Part shown: positions 9,161 to 17,132 of the stretch, piece by piece
Layout of the letters: each line of letters opens with the position of its first letter
Numbering within the stretch: the stretch's first letter is position 1
IMG/VR virus record: IMGVR_UViG_3300025079_000036
Coordinates: 1-20,541 of that record
Length of the DNA stretch: 20,541 nucleotides
Reading direction: 5' to 3' (one strand)
From: a virus
Position numbers and translations under genes: made by a program
Notes under the pieces: generated by a model
Seen by the model: only the letters and a program-made list of their open reading frames with translations
What the model was told of the DNA's origin: nothing
Database searches by the model: none

Positions 9161-9606
9161 TATACCACACTTTCATATTGCATTACGCCCTGACCAACAG
9201 TTCCAGCAGCACTGATTGTAGAAGCAAGCAATGTGTTTCTACCCCTACGTCTTTCAGTGCTTGCAGCTATGTCTGATTTTCTTGACTGAATAGCTGTTTG
9301 CATTTGAGCGCGTCCAATGTCCTCACCGAATACTTCTTTTTGCCTTTTAAGAAATGCTTGTACGCTGTTATCGCTTTGCGCTCTGCCCATTGCAGCAAAC
9401 GCAGCTATGTTAGATGCAGTAGCTAAATCATAATCAGCCCTTCTTGCTTCGGACTCCTGCATTGCTTGCACTTTATTTAGTTTCTTATCTGTTTCAATGT
9501 TAAAAGCGTTTAGGTCTGATGATTTTTTTGCACCAATTCCACCTAGTATTTGACCACCAGCACTTACGGCTGTAGCTGCTATCATTAATGCTACTGGTAT
9601 TGCCAT
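9160..9606 (-). CDS. Internal virion protein B-like (gp14-like, 148 aa)
   Basis: Small core protein at the T7 gp14 position, directly after tail tubular protein B and before the two giant core proteins. Residues 1-25 (MAIPVALMIAATAVSAGGQI...) form a hydrophobic Ala/Gly segment. The middle is charged and helical (about 40-115, with AFAAMGRAQSDNSVQAFLKR), and residues about 123-142 are again small and hydrophobic. In T7, gp14 is ejected and inserts in the outer membrane, which would suit these ends. T7 gp14 is 196 aa, so this one is short. It is joined to both neighbours by TAATG overlaps (9606 and 9160), so translation is likely coupled. Order and composition support the call; no sequence signature proves it. 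Confidence 0.7.
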   Translation of the reverse strand: MAIPVALMIAATAVSAGGQILGGIGAKKSSDLNAFNIETDKKLNKVQAMQESEARRADYDLATASNIAAFAAMGRAQSDNSVQAFLKRQKEVFGEDIGRAQMQTAIQSRKSDIAASTERRRGRNTLLASTISAAGTVGQGVMQYESVV

Positions 9607-12290
9607 TATACTATTAACTCCACTACTAGCCCATTTACTTGCAACGGTAATGGTGCGTCTTGTTCTATTGTAATTCTAGGGCTTCTTGTAAAGCCTGTCA
9701 TTTTAACTTCAGTCTTACCTGTTATGCCAGCAAGTACATCAACACCAGTAAGAGAGCTAATTTTACTTCCTATAGAAACACTTTTACTATTAACAATTAA
9801 AGACTGTGCATCTTTTAAATCTAATACTACTTTGCCAATCCCTCTAACTTCTCCAGTTATAGGGCCATTCCCTAATGAGGCATCAATTTCATTTGTTATT
9901 ATTTTAGAGTTAAACTTTTTGCCAACATAACCCCTAACTAATGGATTACTTATTGTACCACTGCCATAAGGGATTACTGCTACTTCAGCAGAAACATCTA
10001 CTGTTGCATCAGAAGCAACTGTAAACGTGCCTACATAAGTTTGAGAGCCTCCAAGGTTATCAACAAGTATAACGTCTACAACATTGCCAGCAACATAAAC
10101 ACCGCTAACACTAAGCTTGCCAGTGCCACCACCACCAACAGGAGTAAACACATAGTTGTCTAAGCCAACGTCCTTAACAAACTCACACAGATGTAGCTTG
10201 TTAAATGCGTCATAAACATTGGCAAACATCCTATCGCCTATTGAGGCAAGAGAAGAAAACCTTCCTCCCTCTACTGTGAGCTTAGTCCAAGACGCTCTAC
10301 GCTCTGTTCTGTTTGATGAGAACAATGCAAGAGTACCATCTTCGTTTGTAAATGCTGCATATGAGTCAGGTTGATTAAAGCCGCTGTGAGCAACGGTAGA
10401 GTATTTTGGGTTGTCTATCATATGAGAAGCAATAGAGGACACAGGAGAGGCGCTGTAGGCTTGCTCTGAGTCTGTATAGATGTACTCTCTTACAATTCTA
10501 CCGTTAGACTGAACAAATACAGTAGCGCCATCTATCTCAACGGGCTGTGTAAACGAAGACCCATATGGAGTTTGCTTTTTAATCTGTAGGTTTGTTGGAG
10601 TAATCGCTTTGTTCTCGAAGGTAGGAACATAGAACTCACTGCTGTTTGTAAAGATTTGTAAGTCACGATTAGATACCAGATGCCTAATAGAATTTACTGT
10701 ACCTGTTGCGGTAGTTGCAATAATAGCCTCATTGTCTAATGCTTCGCCTACATCAAAGTTGTAGAAGCTACCTATCTTGCTAAAGAACAATGTATCTGGC
10801 TGATCTAAAGTACCACCAAACACCAAACGGTTCTGGTGAATAGCAACAGCAGCAGGGAAACCATGCTCTGCTGAAAAAGATTGCTCATCAAAGTCTGTTG
10901 TTGCAGCATTACTTGTAATTTTTACAAATCCACCACCATCTTCAGAAACATTAGCTGAACCACCAGCAGTAAATGAATAAGTATTATCATCAATAATAGC
11001 AAGAATAGTTCTTGCTCCATTTAAATTACTTGCCGTTATGTTTCCAACAGCAGCAGCTTCAGATAATGTTATTGTTTCTCCGACAGTAAAACCATGAGAA
11101 GGTTGGGTAACTTCAACAATATTACTACCGCTGTTTACTCTAAGAGGATTAAGAACCTCTAATCTTGTTGTTAAGCTATCAAGAATAACACCTTTTATTT
11201 GTGCTGTACTATTTACTTTAGCTACCCTTACCTCATTACCAGCATATCTAATTATAGTTCCAACGTGTGTAGAACTAGCATGATACCCTAAACTATTTCC
11301 ACCAGTCCTACTGCCAGTAATGTCAAAATATGATACAGCTTGTTTGTTTGTAACTCCAACCTCAACAGAATTTGTGCTGCTTGCAGTAGACTGGATTCGT
11401 GTAACAGTTTTAAAAAAAGCTGTAGAATTTACTGTTGTACTATTTGGGCCAGCAAGTTGCTCAATTTGAGCTTCTCCATCTTGATTTGTTCCATGAATAG
11501 TAAAATTTAATGAAGAAATGTCCTGACCTGATTTAAAACTAATTTCTCTAGCATTTGTAAAAGTAGCTGTTCCACTTGAGGCAAGCGCACCATTAATACT
11601 TAAATCACCAGCGGGTATTTGTTGAGTTGTAGTAATACCATTATCATCAACAGTGCCTAACGTATCGTAAACATTAATATTTCTTTCCTCTCCATTTGGG
11701 GAGGAGGTATGAGATGAGTCTAGCTTTACTGAAAAACCTGATTGGAATTTATTATAAGGTTGATAAGTTTGTTTACCATCTGCTCTTGTATCAAATGCAA
11801 ACGTACTAATCTCAAAGGTAGTAAGACTAGTTCTTGTCAGAAGCCTTGGAGCAAAGAGTGGGTGACAGATATAAAGCACATCACCTAGCTGCGCTGTAGT
11901 ATATTCCTTTAAAAACTCTCTATCAAAGGGAACAGCTACACCATCTGTGCCAGCAGTAATGTTTACACTTATACTGATTACTGCTCCACTGGTAGCTATC
12001 TGATAAACCTTAAGTGCCTGATGCTGTATAGAAACAATGTATTGTTCGTTATCGTCATATACAAAAGGTACTAAGACAGATTGCTCTGGGTATGTAGCAC
12101 TATAGGTTATGCCGTGATTAATGTGGTTCTCTAGCCCCTTGCGTTTAATTAAGGAGCCTTCGGCCATAACAACCATGTTTTGTATTGTAGAAGCAGACGC
12201 AGAATAGATAGGAGTATCAACTCTCATTGAGAGAGAATCGCTGACTTCACCATACTGAAAGCTGTTTATTGGTACTCTTACTTTCTGCAT
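9606..12290 (-). CDS. Tail tubular protein B (gp12-like tail nozzle) with inserted beta domains
   Basis: Forms the nozzle of the short tail, below tubular protein A, and carries the fibres. The N-terminus (INSFQYGEVSDSLSMRVDTP...NMVVMAEGSLIKRKG) is the usual opening of this family. The core signature HGFPAAVAIHQNRLVFGGT...LFFSKIGSFYNF sits at residues 476-512. At 894 aa it is about 100 residues longer than T7 gp12 (794 aa). The extra length lies before the core, in two beta-rich stretches: about 225-314 (FTIHGTNQDGEAQIEQLAGP) and 391-457 (PSHGFTVGETITLSEAAAVG). Both resemble small domains I recall from other phage tail proteins. It starts in a TAATG overlap with tubular A (12290) and ends in another with the 148-aa core gene. 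The assignment is strong. Confidence 0.9.
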   Translation of the reverse strand: MQKVRVPINSFQYGEVSDSLSMRVDTPIYSASASTIQNMVVMAEGSLIKRKGLENHINHGITYSATYPEQSVLVPFVYDDNEQYIVSIQHQALKVYQIATSGAVISISVNITAGTDGVAVPFDREFLKEYTTAQLGDVLYICHPLFAPRLLTRTSLTTFEISTFAFDTRADGKQTYQPYNKFQSGFSVKLDSSHTSSPNGEERNINVYDTLGTVDDNGITTTQQIPAGDLSINGALASSGTATFTNAREISFKSGQDISSLNFTIHGTNQDGEAQIEQLAGPNSTTVNSTAFFKTVTRIQSTASSTNSVEVGVTNKQAVSYFDITGSRTGGNSLGYHASSTHVGTIIRYAGNEVRVAKVNSTAQIKGVILDSLTTRLEVLNPLRVNSGSNIVEVTQPSHGFTVGETITLSEAAAVGNITASNLNGARTILAIIDDNTYSFTAGGSANVSEDGGGFVKITSNAATTDFDEQSFSAEHGFPAAVAIHQNRLVFGGTLDQPDTLFFSKIGSFYNFDVGEALDNEAIIATTATGTVNSIRHLVSNRDLQIFTNSSEFYVPTFENKAITPTNLQIKKQTPYGSSFTQPVEIDGATVFVQSNGRIVREYIYTDSEQAYSASPVSSIASHMIDNPKYSTVAHSGFNQPDSYAAFTNEDGTLALFSSNRTERRASWTKLTVEGGRFSSLASIGDRMFANVYDAFNKLHLCEFVKDVGLDNYVFTPVGGGGTGKLSVSGVYVAGNVVDVILVDNLGGSQTYVGTFTVASDATVDVSAEVAVIPYGSGTISNPLVRGYVGKKFNSKIITNEIDASLGNGPITGEVRGIGKVVLDLKDAQSLIVNSKSVSIGSKISSLTGVDVLAGITGKTEVKMTGFTRSPRITIEQDAPLPLQVNGLVVELIV

Positions 12291-12874
12291 TAGCTACGCC
12301 TTTGAGATATAAACCTTGATGTGTTTAGCTTGCGACTTGTTTGCTGCTGTGAGTCTAGTGTTCTTGCTTTCCTCATTTGCATTTCTGCCCTTGCTTCCAT
12401 AGCATTAGAAAGCTGTGCATCCCTAGCAATAGAGACTGCAAAAAGACTTGCAAGTGAAAGCTCAACCGCAAGTACAAAGTAAGCTGGCCAGTGTTCTTCA
12501 CTTACTCTGAATACATAATCAGCCATGACAACATCAGTCTCAACAGCATTAGAAAATGCTTTGTTAGTATATGTGTCATACTCTATAATATTGTCGTTTA
12601 CTGTTAATGAGTTAATCATTAAGAAATCTGCTGGCAACTGGTAAGCAGCAGAGTATCTGGAAGCTGGTACGTCTGTCAGTCTACTCAGTTGTACTTGAGT
12701 AGTTGCAAACCGCCATCTTGTATTGGTTAAGGAAGATCTTGCAATGTCTTCGTATATAGACGCCGCAACATCAGACTCGGTTGTTCCGTCTGTAAAAGAC
12801 TGAATCGCGTCACCGCCAATTAGGATCGATGCGCGAGAACATATTTTTATTGCTGTGTCAGCTACCTCTGGCAT
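12290..12874 (-). CDS. Tail tubular protein A (gp11-like tail adaptor)
   Basis: Ring protein that joins the portal to the nozzle. The length (194 aa) equals that usual for T7 gp11 (196 aa). Family features are visible: AIKICSRASILIGG at residues 8-21, an SFTDGTTESD turn, then IYEDIARSSLTNTRWRFAT. The ASRYSAAYQLPADFLMI segment (about 71-87) is the family's W/Y-rich middle. A helical region and a basic C-terminus (SRFISQRRS) follow. The ATG at 12874 is fixed by the conserved N-terminus, but it has no Shine-Dalgarno: only 8 nt separate it from a GC hairpin (12883-12902). Translation may therefore depend on hairpin melting or on coupling from the upstream gene. The stop overlaps the tubular B start. 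Confidence 0.9.
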   Translation of the reverse strand: MPEVADTAIKICSRASILIGGDAIQSFTDGTTESDVAASIYEDIARSSLTNTRWRFATTQVQLSRLTDVPASRYSAAYQLPADFLMINSLTVNDNIIEYDTYTNKAFSNAVETDVVMADYVFRVSEEHWPAYFVLAVELSLASLFAVSIARDAQLSNAMEARAEMQMRKARTLDSQQQTSRKLNTSRFISQRRS

Positions 12875-12882
12875 AAGAAAGT

Positions 12883-12902
12883 CGGGGGGCCGAAACCCCC
12901 CG
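12883..12902 (-). terminator. GC-rich hairpin between head and tail genes (candidate terminator, Tphi-like position)
   Basis: Seven perfect base pairs (CGGGGGG with CCCCCCG) close a six-nucleotide loop. On the transcribed strand the stem is followed by ACTTTCTT, a weak U-rich tail, and then by the ATG of tubular A. It lies directly after the head genes and before tail tubular A, where T7 has its terminator Tphi. The structure is certain. Intrinsic termination is likely but partial at best, since the tail genes must still be transcribed. It could also be a processing or translation-control element. Confidence 0.65.
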
Positions 12903-12908
12903 CCCTAT

Positions 12909-13178
12909 TTAGTCACCGTCAGTATTAGTAACGACAACGCCGTTAGTAATATCAACAGTAGAACCATCGTTTGCATTGACATAAGCATGAGTGATAACAG
13001 GCGTTCCACCTGTGGATGTCACTGTAATGATTACATCGTTTACATTCAGCATAGACGCAGATGAGTTAAAGTAACCCGCTGTGTTTGCTGTAGCAATGGT
13101 ATCAGAAGATACATAATACCAAAGCCTTTGACCTGATGCCCCACCAATAAGGTGAAGACCTGATGCACTATAAGCCAT
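12909..13178 (-). CDS. Putative head decoration protein (89 aa)
   Basis: Small protein encoded directly after the major capsid gene. The sequence is Gly/Ser/Thr/Asn-rich and predicted beta: it opens MAYSASGLHLIGGASGQRLW, continues YYVSSDT, and has a GYF...LNVNDVIITV segment in the middle. It lacks charge and transmembrane features. Small beta proteins of this type with the opening YSASGLHLIGG often follow the capsid gene in podophages, where a capsid-decorating role is presumed. A strong AAGGAG site precedes the ATG. The terminator-like hairpin begins 6 nt after its stop. No function is demonstrated; decoration is inferred from position and size, and a head-tail role is the alternative. Confidence 0.6.
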   Translation of the reverse strand: MAYSASGLHLIGGASGQRLWYYVSSDTIATANTAGYFNSSASMLNVNDVIITVTSTGGTPVITHAYVNANDGSTVDITNGVVVTNTDGD

Positions 13179-13192
13179 ATTAAGTCTCCTTC

Positions 13193-13999
13193 TTAGTTGT
13201 TATCAAGGACTTCACAGATACCATTGGCGTCAATGCCAACAGCGCCCATGGACATCATTGATGTTGCAAGGTGTGATGCTTTTTCAGCGACATAGTTCAC
13301 TTCAGTTTGAACGTCAGCATTAATGCCAAGGCCAACAGATGAAGTGTGATACGCAATATTCTTACCAGCCGTTACAGCAGAAGTAGAGAATACTTTGAAT
13401 CCCATGAACTCTTTCATGGTCATGCCACCAGCGAACGGTAGATTTTGCTCACCAACAAAGTCAGAAGAAGCAAACTGGCTTATTGCGAATAAGTCAGCGT
13501 AACCCTTTGGGTTCATCGCCAAGTAACGCTGTCCGTCTTCTGGAACGTCATTAAGTCCCATGGTTTCGAACAATGAAAGCAAGTCAGCAATCTCAAGTGC
13601 AGAGCTAGTATCGTGAATTGCAGTACCGCCAGCAGCATCCATAGCTGCGTAGATCAGTTCATCTGTCTTACGGCCAAGAGCCGCAGCAGCAGATTGTGCA
13701 ACAGCTTGACGTTCGTTGATGTTAATCTTCAACTCGTCTAGCTTGTCGATGTACTCTGGTGCATAGAAGTCAGCCATAGTGGCTTCGACTGTTGTATGCG
13801 CCAACTCCATTGGAGTTACGTTACCGTTACGTGATTTAGTATTTGCGACGCCTTTTCCAATTACTTGGAATCGAGCAACTGAACCTGTCACATTGCTTGT
13901 GCGTACAGTGTTCCGTAATTTGGAACCCATGCGCTGATAAGCTATATGAACTTCGGTTTCAAACTGCTTGATAAAGGCTGTGTCAATAGTATTAGCCAT
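13193..13999 (-). CDS. Major capsid protein (268 aa)
   Basis: Subunit of the icosahedral head shell, expected to have the HK97 fold. The N-terminus (FIKQFETEVHIAYQRMGSKL, then RNTVRTSNVTG) and the block DKLDELKININERQAVAQSA with ALGRKTDELIYAAMDAAGG identify a short capsid family common in marine podophages, separate from the longer T7 gp10A (345 aa). The C-terminus is Met/Gly-rich with ATSMMSMGAVGIDANG. There is no decapod-like extension or frameshift product. The gene follows the gp13-like gene after a 78-nt gap holding two GGATACCC repeats, and it has an AGGA site 9 nt before the ATG. The region is richer in G+C than the core genes (29 of 60 at 13201-13260). I recognise the family by sequence, from memory. 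Confidence 0.85.
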   Translation of the reverse strand: MANTIDTAFIKQFETEVHIAYQRMGSKLRNTVRTSNVTGSVARFQVIGKGVANTKSRNGNVTPMELAHTTVEATMADFYAPEYIDKLDELKININERQAVAQSAAAALGRKTDELIYAAMDAAGGTAIHDTSSALEIADLLSLFETMGLNDVPEDGQRYLAMNPKGYADLFAISQFASSDFVGEQNLPFAGGMTMKEFMGFKVFSTSAVTAGKNIAYHTSSVGLGINADVQTEVNYVAEKASHLATSMMSMGAVGIDANGICEVLDNN

Positions 14000-14032
14000 T
14001 TTTTCAGTCCTAATTTGAAGTTACAGTTACAC

Positions 14033-14066
14033 GGGTATCCACTCTTTCACTTCAACAAGGGTATCC
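14033..14066. repeat. Octamer direct repeat pair upstream of the capsid gene
   Basis: GGGTATCC (GGATACCC on the coding strand) occurs at 14033-14040 and at 14059-14066, 26 bp apart start to start, in the 78-nt gap before the capsid gene. I saw no other copy in the window. A weak sigma70-like pair, TTGAAG and TGTAAC 18 nt apart, lies on the minus strand of the same gap. The repeat may be an operator or transcription signal for the highly expressed capsid gene; this is speculation. Confidence 0.4.
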
Positions 14067-14077
14067 TTTCGGGCCTT

Positions 14078-14674
14078 TCAGTGCGTAACGGGCCGTAGTA
14101 ATTTATCCCTAACACTATTTTTGTTTGGATTGCAACGTACAAAATCAACATATTTGTTTGGGCCAACTGTAGAAACACCCATTGCCTCGAACCCTAACCA
14201 GCTTGCCCAGTTTAACATAAACTCATAATCAGACAATATAGTCATGCTCATATGGGTCTGTGTTCTGTCAAAGAACCTAACAAACATCAGAGAACCACGC
14301 GCTATCGCATTGAAGTTTCCTTTAATATTATTAGAAAACATAGCAAACATTTGTGGGAAGTCTTGATCTCCGTCATACCAAAGACCGCCAACAGCTAAAA
14401 ATGTTTCGTCTTCCTTCCTAGCAATGTAGCACTCAGAGTATTTCTGCATCTCTTCTATTGCTTGAGGAATGTCTAAATGCCCAAGAAGTTTTAGTTCTCT
14501 TCGGCTTTCTTTGCTTAGATGCTCAACTACTTCATCTATGTGGTCGGTTGTAAACGGGGTCAGATAATACTGGCCCCGTCTTATTATTTTAACTTCATCT
14601 GTATATTTGCTGGAAACCATCGGTAACTTGTTTGATGTAATGTGGGTCGCGATCTTTCCAATATCTTGGGTCAT
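14078..14674 (-). CDS. T7 gp13-like protein with GNAT acetyltransferase fold
   Basis: Accessory virion-assembly protein. The pattern matches T7 gp13 (DUF2833-type): an N-terminal strand (VKIIRRGQYYLTPFT), a helix ending SRRELKLLG, SECYIARKEDETFLAVGGLW near residues 80-99, and a C-terminal ...NWASWLGFEAMGVS. This layout is that of GNAT N-acyltransferases; the AcCoA loop is not clear, so activity is uncertain. At 198 aa it is longer than gp13 (138 aa). The gene sits between scaffold and capsid, whereas T7 has it after tail tubular B. The start at 14674 has an AGGGAG site 7 nt upstream but overlaps scaffold by 80 nt. The alternative ATG at 14620 (residue 19) has no obvious ribosome site, so I prefer 14674. 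Confidence 0.7.
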   Translation of the reverse strand: MTQDIGKIATHITSNKLPMVSSKYTDEVKIIRRGQYYLTPFTTDHIDEVVEHLSKESRRELKLLGHLDIPQAIEEMQKYSECYIARKEDETFLAVGGLWYDGDQDFPQMFAMFSNNIKGNFNAIARGSLMFVRFFDRTQTHMSMTILSDYEFMLNWASWLGFEAMGVSTVGPNKYVDFVRCNPNKNSVRDKLLRPVTH

Positions 14675-15341
14675 TCATCATCTCCCTAAGTTCTTGCTCT
14701 GTTGTGCCAGCATTTCCTTGTGCGCTGCCAGCAAAAGAACCATCTTTCATTGCTTCCATTACAGACTCAAGAGCAATGATACCTTCATGGGTTTCGCACA
14801 TTCTTTCAATAGCTGGCATTGCATCCTCAGGAAAGAACTTGGTTGCAAACATAGAAGCAGCTTGTATTCTGTCGTTTGCATTATCACCAAGCTTTGCTGA
14901 CTCAGCTTCCATGTCTGGTTGTGAGCCATTCACAGCTTCGGCATACATCTCTATGCCTTTCTTAAACTCGTCTTGGCTGTAACCATTCTCAAAAGAATGT
15001 TCAGACCACCATTTTAGCAACTCGTTATCAACAGCAAGCTCTTCATCTACAGACTCAGGTAACTGGTAATCGCCAGCAGAATCAGGTCTTTCGCTAAAGC
15101 TTTCTGCCTTGATCTCCTCAAGAAGCTTATTGCGTATGTCTTCTTCTTTACCACCAAGCTTAGACTCAAGCTCTTTGTAAGCCTTGGCTAAGTCTTCACC
15201 ACTTGTGTATTTTTCTGGTAGCCACTCAGGGCGTTCTGGTTTCGTATCTTCTGCAACTACAAAGTCACGCTGCTCTTCTGCTGGTGCAGCTTCTACTGGT
15301 GCAGCTTCTCCTAATTGAGAGTTCATTAGTGTGTCACTCAT
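14595..15341 (-). CDS. Capsid scaffolding protein (248 aa)
   Basis: Internal scaffold that directs capsid assembly and leaves before DNA fills the head. The acidic Ala/Glu-rich N-terminus (APVEAAPAEEQR) is followed by the family signature PEWLPEKYTSGEDLAKAYKE at about residue 40, then LESKLGG. The middle is helical, acidic and repetitive. The C-terminus (NDPRYWKDRDPHYIKQVTDG, ending FQQIYR) matches the capsid-binding tail of T7-like scaffolds. The length is usual for the group (T7 gp9 is 307 aa). The start overlaps the previous stop as ATGA at 15338-15341, with AGGAG 8 nt upstream. The last 80 nt are shared with the gp13-like gene. The assignment is firm. Confidence 0.88.
   Translation of the reverse strand: MSDTLMNSQLGEAAPVEAAPAEEQRDFVVAEDTKPERPEWLPEKYTSGEDLAKAYKELESKLGGKEEDIRNKLLEEIKAESFSERPDSAGDYQLPESVDEELAVDNELLKWWSEHSFENGYSQDEFKKGIEMYAEAVNGSQPDMEAESAKLGDNANDRIQAASMFATKFFPEDAMPAIERMCETHEGIIALESVMEAMKDGSFAGSAQGNAGTTEQELREMMNDPRYWKDRDPHYIKQVTDGFQQIYR
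14682..14687 (-). promoter_or_regulatory. Shine-Dalgarno inside the scaffold gene that fixes the gp13-like start
   Basis: AGGGAG on the minus strand lies 7 nt before the ATG at 14674. It is embedded in the scaffold frame (the Arg-Glu codons of the LREMM segment). It supports initiation at 14674 over the later ATG at 14620. It may be chance, since the codons also serve the scaffold. Confidence 0.5.
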
Positions 15342-15601
15342 TTGTTCTTACTCCTATGTGAATGGGCAATACGTTGCTCAATAAGACCAACGATATATCT
15401 CTGCCCTTCTATATGACGTAACTCTTCCGTAGTTACATTTGGCCCATTTACCATTTCTATAGTAACTGAGCGTAGATAACGAATAACTTCCTTGCCTGTT
15501 GGCGATTCAAATACTTTGGCTACATTGTGACTTATTTGTTTATCAAGGTCACTCTTCCGTTGTACCCCGTCTATTCCAATATTAACCTTCTGGTTGTTCA
15601 C
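15338..15601 (-). CDS. Bbp19-like small head-morphogenesis protein (87 aa)
   Basis: Small protein between portal and scaffold, a place where many podophages carry a Bbp19-family gene (named for Bordetella phage BPP-1). The family pattern is visible: NVAKVFESPTGKEVIRYLRS at about residues 27-46, then TTEELRHIEGQRYIVGLIEQ near the C-terminus, with a basic tail (SHRSKNK). It is helical and soluble. The start overlaps the portal stop by 20 nt, and its stop overlaps the scaffold start. The function in the family is not established; a head role is inferred from the neighbours. Confidence 0.65.
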   Translation of the reverse strand: MNNQKVNIGIDGVQRKSDLDKQISHNVAKVFESPTGKEVIRYLRSVTIEMVNGPNVTTEELRHIEGQRYIVGLIEQRIAHSHRSKNK

Positions 15602-17132
15602 CCATTTGTCCTTGCTGTTGTTGCATTTGTTGTTGCGCCATCTGTTGCGCCATCTGCGCTATTTGTTTGCGCTGCTCTTCATCCCTAATTAAACTCTCAG
15701 GAACTCCGAACTTCTTAGCCAAGTGGATAGCTGTCTGCTCTCCATCAACTAATAACTGTAACATCTCTGGGCCAAACGAGCCGCCAACTAACTCTAGGAA
15801 ACGAGCTACACTTGAGATGTCTTGATTGGCTTGGGCTTGAGCAAGCGGAGATACAGAGCGTACCTTTACTTCCCTGCCATTAACTGTCGGAACTTCAATG
15901 CGTCCCTGCTTTTTAAGTATGTAGATAACCCTTTGCAGTACGGGCTGCACAAGCTCGGCTTGCAATCTACCAAATGCAGACCCCATTCTGCGAGACAGGT
16001 CAGCCATTCTTTCAGCTACCTCAGTAGCAGAAGCTGGTGTCTTGTCAGGATTACCAAGCATATCATTGTAAAGTGCGCGCTTAATATTTAGTCTCATATC
16101 AGACAAAACAAGCTGTGCTACATCGAACCTACCAGCAGATTGTATAGGCTGTAATCCAGCAGAACCCATAGCTTTTGGAATGATAGATCCTGGAACAAGG
16201 TTGATGGTATCAGGGTTAATAACGCCATCATCTTCCATTTGGTATATGCCAGAAATAGACATCTGAGCATTTTCAAGGATTAGCTCTATGGTAAGGTTGG
16301 TTGTTTTAATAGCCGATAGCGCATTGATAAGTGGGCCACGGCCATAGACTTCGCCAGCACACTTAGACCAGCGGAAGCAGACAAAGGGATTTGACCCAAT
16401 TCCAGATATTTCTTTAGAATATATACAGGATTTAGTTGTCATGCAGATAGCATAGTGAAAGTATGCTTCTTGATTTTTCTTAGAATAGTCTCGGCAAACA
16501 ACCTCAAGTACAGTTGTTTCTCTACCTGATCCCATGAACGAAAGAACTTGATCGTTAAACTTTCCGTTCGGATACATAAGCTGCAAGTGGTCAAACTTTA
16601 CTTTCTTGCGCTCTCTGTAAACGTGGTCAATCTTATCGTCAGGGCCAGTGTCTAGCACAACGTGCGGTAGTGGGATTGCAGAGAAGGTTACTGGATTAAT
16701 TGAGTCACCTTCTTCAACGCACAACACACCAGTACCAACGGCTAGATCCATAAAGGACTCATGCACTTCTTGGCTAAAATTAGAGTTCTGAAGAACCTCG
16801 AATACATACTCAGTAACTTCGTCTAGCTCATTATTGACTTCTTCGCGCTGCTCAACAGGAACCTCGCTACCAGCCATAAGGTCAGCCCATCGTGCAAAGT
16901 TAGGAACAATGCCAGACTGTAAACGACTAGCAAACTCTTGAACACCTACGACCGCTGTTTCGTCAAAGATCCTATCGTCCCTGCGCTGCCCAGCTTCCTC
17001 ATGATAGAATGATTCACGCTGTGGAAGTGCATACTCATAGCACTCCTCAAACAATGGAACCCAATTCTCACGAAATGCTTTAGCTTTTATGTAACTTGCA
17101 ATGTATTGCTTTGCGATTGGATCTTCAGCCAT
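15582..17132 (-). CDS. Portal protein (head-to-tail connector, Head-tail_con family)
   Basis: Twelve-subunit ring at one capsid vertex through which DNA enters and leaves; it binds TerL and tail tubular A. The length (516 aa) matches the family (T7 gp8 is 536 aa). Conserved parts visible: WVPLFEECYEYALPQRESFY (residues 20-39), QEFASRLQSGIVPNFARW, a PLPHVVLDTGPDDKIDHVYR strand region, GEVYGRGPLINALSAIKTTN, and the clip/stem part with ALYNDMLGNPDKTPASATEV. The C-terminus is Gln/Met-rich (QQMAQQQMQQQQ), probably flexible. It starts in a TAATG overlap with the small MCFG gene. The assignment is strong. Confidence 0.93.
   Translation of the reverse strand: MAEDPIAKQYIASYIKAKAFRENWVPLFEECYEYALPQRESFYHEEAGQRRDDRIFDETAVVGVQEFASRLQSGIVPNFARWADLMAGSEVPVEQREEVNNELDEVTEYVFEVLQNSNFSQEVHESFMDLAVGTGVLCVEEGDSINPVTFSAIPLPHVVLDTGPDDKIDHVYRERKKVKFDHLQLMYPNGKFNDQVLSFMGSGRETTVLEVVCRDYSKKNQEAYFHYAICMTTKSCIYSKEISGIGSNPFVCFRWSKCAGEVYGRGPLINALSAIKTTNLTIELILENAQMSISGIYQMEDDGVINPDTINLVPGSIIPKAMGSAGLQPIQSAGRFDVAQLVLSDMRLNIKRALYNDMLGNPDKTPASATEVAERMADLSRRMGSAFGRLQAELVQPVLQRVIYILKKQGRIEVPTVNGREVKVRSVSPLAQAQANQDISSVARFLELVGGSFGPEMLQLLVDGEQTAIHLAKKFGVPESLIRDEEQRKQIAQMAQQMAQQQMQQQQGQMGEQPEG

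Noticed and set aside
12855-13064. Plus-strand open frame across the hairpin
   Set aside because: Crosses the GC hairpin and is antisense to the decoration-like gene; the product has no family features.
13193-13260. Programmed frameshift at the capsid gene end, as in T7 gene 10
   Set aside because: No slippery run near the stop, and the next gene has its own strong ribosome site and start.
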